From positions 1-18,010 of the forward strand of contig JANNOJ010000018.1 of the NCBI GenBank assembly GCA_031399025.1: a DNA stretch of 18,010 nt. Direction: 5' to 3'. A program made the translations under genes and the position numbers. This DNA comes from CBDBZL01 sp031399025 (GTDB lineage Bacteria > Pseudomonadota > Alphaproteobacteria > Sphingomonadales > Sphingomonadaceae). Positions 7,067-13,823 of the stretch are shown here, piece after piece; position 1 is the first letter of the stretch, and the number at the start of each line of letters is the position of its first letter. The notes beneath the pieces were generated by a model. It saw only the letters and a list, made by a program, of their open reading frames with translations. It ran no database searches and was not told the DNA's origin.

Positions 7067-8538
7067 GCCTCCGGCCTCCCGCCCGCGCATTCGCGCGCGA
7101 CGGTCACGTCGTCGAATGGCAGCACGCGCGTCTCGGCTCCCGCTCCCACGATCTGTCCCTGTTCATGACCCTTGCCGGCTATCAGCACGATATCGCCCTC
7201 TTGTGCAGTTTGTGTGGCAGCGCAAATCGCGGCGCGCCGGTCGCCGATTTCGCGGGCCTGGGGCCCCGCACCTTGCAGCACGGCGGCGCGGATTGCCGCC
7301 GGGTCCTCGCCGCGCGGATTGTCGTCGGTCACGATCACCAGCTCCGAACCCGCCGCCGCCGCCGCGCCCATCGGTGCGCGCTTGCCGTGATCGCGGTCGC
7401 CGCCCGCGCCGAGCACGGTGATGAGCCTGCCGCCGACATGCGGGCGCAGCGCGGCGATAGCCGCTTCGACGGCATCGGGGGTATGGGCGTAATCGACGTA
7501 GACCGGCGCGCCCGCCCGCGTGATCGCCGCGCGTTCGAGCCGCCCGCGCACCGGCTGGAGCCGGCCAAGCGCGTCAAGGACCTGCGAGGCGCTCGTGCCG
7601 GTCGCCAGCGCCAGCCCGGCGGCGACCAGCGCATTGGCGGCCTGATACGCCCCGATCAGGGGGAGGCTGACCTGCCGGATTTGTCCGTCATGTTCGAGCG
7701 TCAGCATCTGGCCCAACAGGGTGGCTTCGCGCGCCGTCAGCCGGATGGTGTCGCCGCCTTCGCCCACGGTCATCACGGTCAGCCCGCGGCGGGTTGCGTG
7801 CTCGACTGCACGCTCGGTCCAGTCGTCCGGCTGCGCAGCGCACCAAACGACCGCGGTGCCGCCATCGGCCGCGACTTCGTCGAAGAGCCGCATCTTCGCG
7901 CGGAAATAGTCTTCCATATCGGCATGATAATCGAGGTGATCGCGGCTGAGATTGGTGAAGGCCACCGCCTGCGGGCGCACCCCCTCGTTGCGATATTGCG
8001 TGAGCCCGTGGCTCGAAGCTTCGAACGCCACATGCGTCACGCCCTCGCGCGCCAGGCCCGACAGATTGGCGAGGAAGGTGACGATGTCGGGCGTGGTCAG
8101 GCCGGTGGACACACTCTGGTCGGGGGTGGTCACGCCCAGTGTCCCGATGCTCGCCGCGCGCTCACCCGCCATGCGCCACAGCTGCCGCGTCATCTCGACC
8201 GTCGAGGTCTTGCCGTTGGTGCCGGTCACCGCGACGATATGCGGCGGAACGGGGGTGAAGAACCGCGCCGCGAGCTGCGCGAAGGCCCGGCGCGGGTTGG
8301 CATCGGCGACGTGCAACGCGCCTTCGACCGAAGCTTCAGGCCGCGCCACCACCGCCACCGCGCCCGCCTGCACGGCATCGGCGATAAAGCGCTCGCCATC
8401 GAAGCGCGCACCCTGGAACGCCCCGAACACGGTGCCCGGCGCGACCTTGCGGTGATCGATGGCGAAGCCGGTCACCTCGGCCTCGGCCACTGCCGCAGCC
8501 TCCAGTCCAGCCTCGGCAAGCAGCCGCGCCAGCTTCAT
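7063..8538 (-). CDS. murE: UDP-N-acetylmuramoyl-L-alanyl-D-glutamate--2,6-diaminopimelate ligase
   Basis: Cytoplasmic ligase that adds the third residue of the stem peptide. The 491-residue protein has the N-terminal UDP-binding segment with GFAIDHRKVAPGTVFGAF (24-41), the P-loop GTNGKTST with Lys110, the central EASSHGL and NLSRDHLDYH motifs, the following RAKMRLF segment holding the lysine that is carbamylated in Mur ligases, VDYAHTPDA, GDRDHGKR, and KGHEQGQI near the C-terminus. DNPR at 406-409 is the signature for meso-diaminopimelate rather than lysine, as expected for a Gram-negative. The chosen ATG (MKLARLLAEAGLE) overlaps the ftsI stop as ATGA. The frame remains open upstream into ftsI, but no MurE-like sequence lies there. 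The stop overlaps the murF ATG. Confidence 0.96.
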   Translation of the reverse strand: MKLARLLAEAGLEAAAVAEAEVTGFAIDHRKVAPGTVFGAFQGARFDGERFIADAVQAGAVAVVARPEASVEGALHVADANPRRAFAQLAARFFTPVPPHIVAVTGTNGKTSTVEMTRQLWRMAGERAASIGTLGVTTPDQSVSTGLTTPDIVTFLANLSGLAREGVTHVAFEASSHGLTQYRNEGVRPQAVAFTNLSRDHLDYHADMEDYFRAKMRLFDEVAADGGTAVVWCAAQPDDWTERAVEHATRRGLTVMTVGEGGDTIRLTAREATLLGQMLTLEHDGQIRQVSLPLIGAYQAANALVAAGLALATGTSASQVLDALGRLQPVRGRLERAAITRAGAPVYVDYAHTPDAVEAAIAALRPHVGGRLITVLGAGGDRDHGKRAPMGAAAAAGSELVIVTDDNPRGEDPAAIRAAVLQGAGPQAREIGDRRAAICAATQTAQEGDIVLIAGKGHEQGQIVGAGAETRVLPFDDVTVARECAGGRPEA

Positions 8539-10337
8539 TCCGCGTCGCCCGCCGCCGCAAGCTTGGCCTTCTGTGCCGCCGGGATCAGCGCCACCAGATC
8601 GGTCATGTCGATATCGCGATTGGCATCGGGCAGCACACCCAGCATTGGCCCCACGCGCGGCACCAGTCGCCCGACGATCGGTGCCGCCGTCCAACCGGCG
8701 GTGCGCTGGTAACTGGAGGCGGCGGTGCCCTTGGGCTCGTCGAGCATGACGATGACCACATAGCGCGGGCGATCCATCGGAAACGCTGCGGCGAAGGTGG
8801 AAACCAGCGTGGTCTTCTTGTAACCGCCCGCGCCCGGCTTCTCCGCGCTGCCGGTCTTCCCGCCGATGCGGTAACCCGGCGCGTCGGCCTTCCTGCCGGT
8901 GCCATACAGCGTGATCGTGCGCAGCAACTGGCGCATTCTGGCGCTGGTCGAGGCCTTGAACACGCGCCGCCCACGCGCGGCCTCGCCGGGCGCGATTTTG
9001 TGCATGGTCGCGGGGCGCCAGATGCCGCCATTGACCATCGCCGCATAGGCGCTGGCGAGGTGCAGCGGGGTGACCGCGATGCCGTGGCCATAGCCGACCG
9101 TCATGCCGCGCAGCAGCGGCCAGTCGCCGCTGCTCCAGATCGGAAAGCCGCGCGCGGGGAGTTCGATGTGCGCGCGCTCGTTCATGCCAAGGTCGGCCAT
9201 CACCTTCTTGAGCCGATCGGCGCCCATTTCCTTGACCATCAACGCCGTCACGACGTTGGACGAGTGGATCAGCATTTCCGGGGTGTTGAGCGTTGCGCCG
9301 TAGGATTTGAGATCCTTGATCGTGAACCCGCCGATCGGGAACGGGGTGGCGGGATAACGCCGCCCCATGTCGCGGATGGTGCCCGCATCGATGCCCGCCG
9401 CCACGGTCAGCGGCTTGAAGGTGGAGCCGAGTTCATAGACCTGATTGGTGACGCGGTTGAACATGAACTGGACGTTGGTGTCGTTGATGCGGTTGGGATC
9501 GAACGAGGGGAGCGAGGCCAACGCCATAACTTCGCCGGTATCGACGTCGAGGATGATCCCAGCCGCGCCGACGGCGTTCACCGCGCGCATCCCGCGCACC
9601 AGCTCGTCCTCCAGCGCGCCCTGGACGCGCAGATCGACGCTCAGCTCGGCAGGCTTCAGGAGCTGTGTTTTGTCTCTCAGGCGCTCGTCGAGCACCTGTT
9701 CCATACCGATGCGGCCATGCCCGTCGGCCCCGACATAGCCGAGGATATGCGCGCCCATCGGCCCCTGCGGATAATGGCGGTCGAGCTCTTCGGGCATTTC
9801 GAGCGCCAGCTCGCCGATGGCAAGCACGCGGTTGGCTTCCTCGGGCAGCACGCGGCGGCGCAGATAGGCGGGTTTGCCCGCGGCCAGTTGGCGGGTCAGC
9901 TTGGCCGCATCGAGATCGGGAAAGATGGCGGTGAGCTCGCGCGCGATCTGCGCGGCGGGCTTGATCAGCGGCGCCTCGCCCTTGCCCAGCGCATCGGGGT
10001 TGAACCACAGCGAATAGGCCGGGAACGCGCGCGCCAGCGGGGCGCCGTTGCGATCGACGATCTCTCCGCGCGGGGGCAGCAGCGCCTCGTCGAAGGGGGT
10101 GGTCGTCAGCGCGTGGTTGCCCAGCCCGATGATTGCCACCCGCAGCAGCGCAAGCGCGGCGACGAAGACGAAGCCCGAGGCGATCCACAGCACTCGCTGC
10201 TTGGCGGTCAGCAGCGCCACCTGGCGCACGGTCACGAGCTGGACGCGCCGCACCGGCGGGGCGATGCGGGTGTCGAGCGGGTAAGCGGCGGGGAAACCGG
10301 CCGGCGCGGTGAAAGCGTTCGCGCTGTAGGCGTTCAT
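8535..10337 (-). CDS. ftsI: Septal peptidoglycan D,D-transpeptidase FtsI (PBP3)
   Basis: Class B penicillin-binding protein that cross-links glycan strands at the septum as the partner of FtsW. The 600-residue protein has a cytoplasmic N-terminus of about 45 residues, one membrane anchor (LWIASGFVFVAALALLRVAI), a dimerisation/pedestal domain starting at RGEIVDRNGAPLA, and a C-terminal transpeptidase domain. The active-site motifs are complete: STFK with nucleophile Ser305 and Lys308, SSN at 359-361, and KTG at 494-496. The start ATG gives MNAYSANAFTAPAGF and overlaps the ftsL stop as ATGA. The frame is open far upstream through ftsL and rsmH, but that extension is a shadow. The anchor and pedestal with a single transpeptidase domain exclude a class A enzyme. 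FtsI and not PBP2 is indicated by the dcw location. Confidence 0.96.
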   Translation of the reverse strand: MNAYSANAFTAPAGFPAAYPLDTRIAPPVRRVQLVTVRQVALLTAKQRVLWIASGFVFVAALALLRVAIIGLGNHALTTTPFDEALLPPRGEIVDRNGAPLARAFPAYSLWFNPDALGKGEAPLIKPAAQIARELTAIFPDLDAAKLTRQLAAGKPAYLRRRVLPEEANRVLAIGELALEMPEELDRHYPQGPMGAHILGYVGADGHGRIGMEQVLDERLRDKTQLLKPAELSVDLRVQGALEDELVRGMRAVNAVGAAGIILDVDTGEVMALASLPSFDPNRINDTNVQFMFNRVTNQVYELGSTFKPLTVAAGIDAGTIRDMGRRYPATPFPIGGFTIKDLKSYGATLNTPEMLIHSSNVVTALMVKEMGADRLKKVMADLGMNERAHIELPARGFPIWSSGDWPLLRGMTVGYGHGIAVTPLHLASAYAAMVNGGIWRPATMHKIAPGEAARGRRVFKASTSARMRQLLRTITLYGTGRKADAPGYRIGGKTGSAEKPGAGGYKKTTLVSTFAAAFPMDRPRYVVIVMLDEPKGTAASSYQRTAGWTAAPIVGRLVPRVGPMLGVLPDANRDIDMTDLVALIPAAQKAKLAAAGDAE

Positions 10338-10894
10338 CGCGCCGTCTCGGCGAGCGCGGCGGCGTCGATGGCACCCGAGCCGGGGCCGCTGGCGGCGAGG
10401 CGTTCGGCAAGCGATAGCGCGCCTTTGGCGGCGGCCCGGCGCGCGCTGTCGCGCACCGTGTCGCGCGGCTCGGCGGCCAACGGCTGGCCGGTCAGTGGTG
10501 AGACCCAGTCGGCCAGCGGGCTGTCCTCCTCGACCGGCGGCGCGGCGCGGGCGATGCGGACCGGCTTCGGCGCATCGGTGCGCAGCGGGGTGCCGAGGCT
10601 GGCGAGCTGGCGCTCGTCTTCGAGAAACTGGCCCGAGCGGGGTGCGACATAACCGAACTCGACCGCATTCCATTCGGCGAGCTGGCGCTGGCTGGAACGC
10701 GATTCGAACTCGGTCTCGAGCAGCAGCTTTTCGCGTTGGAGCGAGACGATGTGCCGCTCGGCGAGGCGAACTTCGCTCTTGATGGCGTTGACGTGGAAGG
10801 TGAGTGCCAGGAACAGGCCGAGCGCGCCCGAGAGCACGGCGGCCCAACTGACCTGGCGCAGGCGGCTGCCCGACTGGATCGGCTGCGAGGCCAT
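10334..10894 (-). CDS. ftsL: Cell division protein FtsL-like, small bitopic protein
   Basis: FtsL is a short single-pass divisome protein that pairs with FtsB and FtsQ and helps activate FtsW-FtsI. The predicted 186-residue protein has a short cytoplasmic N-terminus (MASQPIQSGSRLRQ), a membrane segment (AAVLSGALGLFLALTFHVNAI), and then a charged heptad-like stretch (VRLAERHIVSLQREKLLLETEFESR) suited to the FtsL coiled coil. The QRQLAEWNAVEFGYVAP segment matches the conserved end of the FtsL domain. The assignment rests on topology and on position between rsmH and ftsI, since FtsL sequences diverge strongly. The protein is longer than usual: roughly the last 80 residues are Ala/Pro/Arg-rich and look disordered. 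The ATG shares one base with the rsmH stop (TGATG); GAGG seven bases upstream can act as a ribosome-binding site. Confidence 0.85.
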   Translation of the reverse strand: MASQPIQSGSRLRQVSWAAVLSGALGLFLALTFHVNAIKSEVRLAERHIVSLQREKLLLETEFESRSSQRQLAEWNAVEFGYVAPRSGQFLEDERQLASLGTPLRTDAPKPVRIARAAPPVEEDSPLADWVSPLTGQPLAAEPRDTVRDSARRAAAKGALSLAERLAASGPGSGAIDAAALAETAR

Positions 10895-11853
10895 CAGGCA
10901 GCCTCGCTCCTGGGCGCAGCGGTGCGGACCGCTGCACGTAGTACGGCAGAGCGGGCCCGCGGGTTGCGCGCGACCTCCGCTTCCGAGGCCCGGACAGCCT
11001 TGGCAACGCGGGTAAAAAGGGGCTCGCGCAGCTCGGGAAGGGGGAGATGCCGCGAGCCCGAGCGGGCTTCCCCCGCATCGCGCAAGAAGCGCTTGACGAT
11101 GCGGTCCTCGAGACTGTGGAAGCTGACCACCGCCAGTTTTCCGCCCTCGCCGAGCACCTCGGTCGCGCCGCGCAGACCGGCTTCGAGCTCCTCGAGTTCG
11201 GCGTTCACATGGATGCGGATGGCCTGGAAGCTGCGCGTCGCGGGATCCTTGGGCGCTCCTGGACGATAGCCGAGCGCCTTGCGCACCACACGGGCAAGGT
11301 CGCCGGTGGTGGACAGCGGCCGGGCGGCGACGACGGCCCGGGCGACGCGGCGCGACTGGCGCTCCTCGCCATACTGGAACAGCACGTCCGCGATCTCGCC
11401 CTCGCCGGCGGTGTTGACGAAATCGGCGGCGCTCGGCCCCTCCTGGCTCATGCGCATGTCGAGCGGCCCGTCGAGCGAGAACGCGAACCCGCGCTCGCCC
11501 TGGTCGAGCTGCATCGAGCTGACCCCGATATCCATGACGACCCCATCCACCCGCGCGACTCCGGCGTCGCGCAGGACCGCGGCCATCTCGGAGAAGCGGC
11601 GGGAATGGAGAACCAGTCGCGGCGGGTTTTCCCCGGCCTCGGCCCAGGCCTGCCCGCCGGCGATAGCGTCCGGGTCGCGGTCGAAGGCATGGACCAATGC
11701 GCCGCGCTCCAGCAGCGCCCGGGTATAACCGCCCGCGCCGAAGGTGGCGTCGACGATCAGGTCGCCCGGCTGCGGGTCGAGCGCGGCGATCACCTCGTCG
11801 AGCAGGACGGGAATGTGCGGGGCCCGCTCGCCCTGAGCTTGTCGAAGGGTCAT
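10894..11853 (-). CDS. rsmH: 16S rRNA (cytosine(1402)-N(4))-methyltransferase RsmH (MraW)
   Basis: SAM-dependent methyltransferase that methylates the N4 position of C1402 in 16S rRNA, in the ribosomal P site. The 319-residue protein has HIPVLLDEVIAAL (13-25), the SAM-binding DATFGAGGYTRALL (35-48), FDRDPDAI, DGVVMDIGVSSMQLDQGERGF followed by DGPLDMRMS, and VVSFHSLEDRIVKRFLR, all RsmH hallmarks. The start is the ATG that overlaps the mraZ stop as ATGA. Residues 2-9 (TLRQAQGE) are encoded by a copy of the dispersed CTGAGCTTGTCGAAG repeat on the opposite strand, so the N-terminus before the conserved PHIPVLLDEV is repeat-derived. Frame openness further upstream, across mraZ, has no RsmH-like sequence. 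The function is confident; the repeat-derived segment is probably tolerated because the extreme N-terminus is variable. Confidence 0.96.
   Translation of the reverse strand: MTLRQAQGERAPHIPVLLDEVIAALDPQPGDLIVDATFGAGGYTRALLERGALVHAFDRDPDAIAGGQAWAEAGENPPRLVLHSRRFSEMAAVLRDAGVARVDGVVMDIGVSSMQLDQGERGFAFSLDGPLDMRMSQEGPSAADFVNTAGEGEIADVLFQYGEERQSRRVARAVVAARPLSTTGDLARVVRKALGYRPGAPKDPATRSFQAIRIHVNAELEELEAGLRGATEVLGEGGKLAVVSFHSLEDRIVKRFLRDAGEARSGSRHLPLPELREPLFTRVAKAVRASEAEVARNPRARSAVLRAAVRTAAPRSEAA
11828..11849. repeat. Single copy of the CTGAGCTTGTCGAAG-type repeat inside the rsmH start
   Basis: These 22 bases are identical to 5470-5491, the left arm of the inverted repeat between murF and mraY. The copy lies immediately after the rsmH start codon and is read in frame as LRQAQGE. 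No inverted partner is visible nearby, so it is a solitary arm and not a hairpin. It also sits one base from the last bases of mraZ. Confidence 0.9.
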
Positions 11854-12353
11854 GCCTTGGCTCCGGCATCGCCGACCAGTGCCGCGCAGGCCGCCTTGGC
11901 CGCGGCCCAGTCGTCGCCCATCTTCTTGAGCTCGGCCGGGTTCCACAGCGTGAAGAAGCGCCCGCCGCCCTGCACGAACAGCCCGTCGCCGATCTTGGCG
12001 AGCGTGCGCAGATAGTCGGGCATGACGAAGCGCCCGCTATCGTCGAAGGGCAGTTCGACAAAGCCGTTCAGCTGGCTGGAGCGGGTCTCGCGATCGAACT
12101 CGCGGCCCATGCGGATGGCGGTTTCTTCTTCGCGATCAAGCTGATCTTCGAGCTCGGGTTTGCGAGACAGGCCGAAGCCGACGAGGCAGTTCCAGCGATC
12201 GTGCTTGGCAAGACACAGAATGCGACCGTCGCTGCTCTCGCGCACGGCCTTGCGGAACAGCGGTGGGAGGACATAGCGGCCCTTGTCGCCCGCGGGCGCA
12301 TAGGCTTGTCCACTATATCCCGCGAAAGCCACGCTCGCCCGTCCCCTCGGCAT
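11850..12353 (-). CDS. mraZ: Transcriptional regulator MraZ
   Basis: First gene of the dcw cluster. MraZ is an AbrB-like (SpoVT/AbrB superfamily) DNA-binding protein that forms rings and represses its own operon in E. coli. The protein has the expected duplicated fold, each half with a D-x-G-R signature: DKGRYVLPPLFRK (23-35) and DDSGRFVMPDYLR (104-116). It also has the WNCLVGFGLS and REEETAIRMGREFDRETRSSQL segments seen in alphaproteobacterial homologues. The start is uncertain. I use the ATG giving MPRGRASVAFAGYSG (167 residues). A GTG seven codons downstream (first base at 12332) has a better Shine-Dalgarno, AGGGG ten bases upstream, and would give a 160-residue protein. A GTG at 12404 seems too far upstream. 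The stop overlaps the rsmH ATG. The operator-like repeats lie about 108 bases upstream. Confidence 0.92.
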   Translation of the reverse strand: MPRGRASVAFAGYSGQAYAPAGDKGRYVLPPLFRKAVRESSDGRILCLAKHDRWNCLVGFGLSRKPELEDQLDREEETAIRMGREFDRETRSSQLNGFVELPFDDSGRFVMPDYLRTLAKIGDGLFVQGGGRFFTLWNPAELKKMGDDWAAAKAACAALVGDAGAKA

Positions 12354-12460
12354 ATTCGGGCCTGGATTGCCTGGTTGCGCGACGCGCGCACTCGGCCTCC
12401 GCACACCCCGTGCGAAGACTCGACCCAGATCACCCTGTCCGTTGTCAGGCAGGAATATAT

Positions 12461-12506
12461 CGGGAGCGATAGGGATGGAAGGGATAATTACGGGATTATC
12501 GGGGAT
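12461..12506. promoter_or_regulatory. Candidate MraZ operator: five GGGA(T/G) direct repeats at ~10-base spacing
   Basis: GGGA occurs with its first G at 12462, 12472, 12481, 12492 and 12502, a mean spacing of ten bases. Four of the five read GGGAT and the first reads GGGAG. In E. coli, MraZ binds TGGGN direct repeats separated by five bases, which is also a ten-base period (established knowledge). The match in core, period and position just upstream of mraZ supports an operator. The GGGA sequence is on the plus strand, antisense to mraZ, and lacks the preceding T, so the exact motif would differ from E. coli. No binding data are available here; the function is inferred. Confidence 0.6.
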
Positions 12507-12523
12507 TTACATGTAACTAATTG
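12495..12523 (-). promoter_or_regulatory. Weak candidate promoter for the dcw cluster
   Basis: On the minus strand, CAATTA and GATAAT are separated by 17 bases in the AT-rich patch upstream of mraZ. GATAAT is a fair -10 element, but CAATTA is a poor match to a sigma-70-type -35 box. The -10 overlaps the fourth and fifth GGGA repeats, so MraZ bound there would block polymerase. Other pairings in this AT-rich stretch are possible. Confidence 0.25.
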
Positions 12524-12687
12524 AATATAAACGATAAAAACTCCCGTGCGTGATAATGCTATTTCTCTGCGATTTAGCGCCCTACCCCGGTGAGCGGCAT
12601 CGTGCGGCGGTGCGGAAGGCATTTTCCCGCAAATTCCCCGAAGACTGGAGCCGAGTCGCAAGTCCAACCCGTGGACCGCGCCGATCG

Positions 12688-13413
12688 TCAGTCGAAGGCG
12701 AGCCTGGCGAGAGCCAGCAAGGCCTCGCGGCGCGCATCCGCGCCTGCGGCATCGTCGAGAACCGCCGCGTCGGCGAGGATGGTCACGCTGCCCCGGCCGA
12801 TCGGGCAGCGCGCCAGCACGCCCTCCCCCACGATCTTGCACGTCCCACCGGCCAGCAAGCCCAGCTGCCCCGCCAGCTCGACCGGCCAAGAAATTCCGGC
12901 GGCGTCCACAATCCGCTCGGTAGCTGGTTGGCCGGGGTCGTATGTCAGCGTCAGCCCCCAGCGCGTCAGGATCGGCGAGAGCAGGATCACGTCCTGCGCG
13001 CGCCGCATGTCGCCGATGCCGAAATGCGAATGCCGGGTGAGCATCGGATCGGCGAACAGCAGTAGCCGCCCGCCATCGCGGACCCAGCGATCGAGCGCGA
13101 CATTCTCGACCGGCGAGAGCGCGCGCGGCTGGGCCAGCAGCAGTCGATCGTGACCGCGCAGGGTATCAGGCTCCAGCGTGTCGAGCGGCTCGAGCAAGAA
13201 GCGCGTTTCCAGCGCCTGCCGCGCCTGCGCCGGGTCTTCGCTGGCTCGCAGCATCTCGCCGACATCGTGCGCTTCGGGCCAGTAGATCGGCAGCGTGGTC
13301 ATCAGCCCGAGGCGGGCGGGTCCGGGTGTGGCTTGGGCATCGGGCGCGGCGCTGCAGCCAGCGCTTGCCAGCATCGCCGCCAGTGCCAGCGGCGACAGCG
13401 CTCTAACGCGCAT
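12688..13413 (-). CDS. Predicted lipoprotein with GldG/DUF4350-like domain, function unknown
   Basis: The predicted 241-residue protein starts with a basic, hydrophobic signal (MRVRALSPLALAAMLASAGC) in which Cys20 could be lipidated, although the lipobox ASAGC lacks the usual Leu at -3. The mature part includes LPIYWPEAHDVGEML, LLLAQPRALSPVENVALDRWVRDGGRLLLFADPML and a later GRGSVTILADAAVLDD. The pattern 'QPR.LSP.E..ALD.WV..GGRLL.F.DP' resembles GldG-type and DUF4350 proteins, which have a class I glutamine amidotransferase-like fold without the catalytic residues. There is no C-terminal membrane helix as in full GldG. The ATG overlaps the end of the upstream membrane-protein gene by 11 bases; a GTG five codons earlier is the alternative. 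No Shine-Dalgarno is obvious for either. It is the last gene of its group before the gap upstream of mraZ. The function is not known. Confidence 0.7.
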   Translation of the reverse strand: MRVRALSPLALAAMLASAGCSAAPDAQATPGPARLGLMTTLPIYWPEAHDVGEMLRASEDPAQARQALETRFLLEPLDTLEPDTLRGHDRLLLAQPRALSPVENVALDRWVRDGGRLLLFADPMLTRHSHFGIGDMRRAQDVILLSPILTRWGLTLTYDPGQPATERIVDAAGISWPVELAGQLGLLAGGTCKIVGEGVLARCPIGRGSVTILADAAVLDDAAGADARREALLALARLAFD

Positions 13414-13792
13414 CCGTTGGCGCCGCACCCGCGCGACGGGTCGTGGCAGGCGGGGGTGGGGCGGCGGCCGTCGCGATGCCGTCGGGCGGGCTGCCCGGCA
13501 TTTCGGGCACCACCCCGGCTTCGGCCAGCGGGTCGGCAGCCGCGGCCGAGGCGCTGGGTGCCACCGTCGCCGCCGCGCCCGCCACGGCCGTGCTGTCGGT
13601 CTGGGTGGCGCGATCCTTGATGAGGCTGGCCAACGCGATCAGGATCAGCACCGCCGCCACGCCGATTGCGCCCATCTGGAAGCGGCGGATCGCTTCGGAG
13701 CGGGTGCCGCCGAGCGGGGCTTCGGCCAGGGCGCCCGGGCCGTTGGCAGCGCCGGGCGGGGCCGGCGCGCGGGATTGGAGGGTCCGCGCCAT
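13403..13792 (-). CDS. Small single-pass membrane protein, function unknown
   Basis: The predicted 129-residue protein has an N-terminal region rich in Ala, Pro and Gly (about 45 residues), one membrane helix (MGAIGVAAVLILIALASLI), and a low-complexity C-terminal part rich in Ala, Pro and Thr that should lie outside the membrane. I recognise no domain. The start is uncertain: the ATG gives MARTLQSRAPAPPG, and a TTG nine codons upstream is also possible; neither has a good Shine-Dalgarno. It begins 31 bases after the cysteine synthase stop and overlaps the following lipoprotein gene, which suggests co-transcription. The pairing with a predicted lipoprotein suggests a shared role at the cell envelope, but that is inference only. 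Low-complexity composition means the gene call itself is less certain than its neighbours. Confidence 0.6.
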   Translation of the reverse strand: MARTLQSRAPAPPGAANGPGALAEAPLGGTRSEAIRRFQMGAIGVAAVLILIALASLIKDRATQTDSTAVAGAAATVAPSASAAAADPLAEAGVVPEMPGSPPDGIATAAAPPPPATTRRAGAAPTDAR

Positions 13793-13823
13793 CGGGTTGA
13801 ATCTATCGGGAAAGATCAAACGG

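Larger units (their letters stand above)
12354..12687. other. Intergenic regulatory region upstream of the dcw cluster
   Basis: This 334-base gap has no convincing gene on either strand. The centre (about 12507-12560) is markedly AT-rich compared with the rest of the window and holds the candidate mraZ promoter. Next to it, on the mraZ side, are five GGGA repeats. The part nearest mraZ (12354-12455) would be an untranslated leader of roughly 100 bases. The part nearest the lipoprotein gene (12560-12687) shows nothing beyond a weak five-base-pair hairpin without a T run. Confidence 0.7.

Noticed and set aside
5564..7168. Plus-strand open frame of 534 codons opposite murF
   Set aside because: It is the antisense shadow of murF, whose motifs are complete. 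The His/Arg/Gly-rich composition is typical of such shadows.
10338..11078. In-frame upstream extension of ftsI giving an 847-residue protein
   Set aside because: It overlaps ftsL and rsmH in a different frame and is low-complexity. The ATG overlapping the ftsL stop gives a normal FtsI.
12662..12676. Hairpin GTCCA/TGGAC as a terminator after the lipoprotein gene
   Set aside because: The stem is only five base pairs with no following T run, so it cannot be claimed as an intrinsic terminator.
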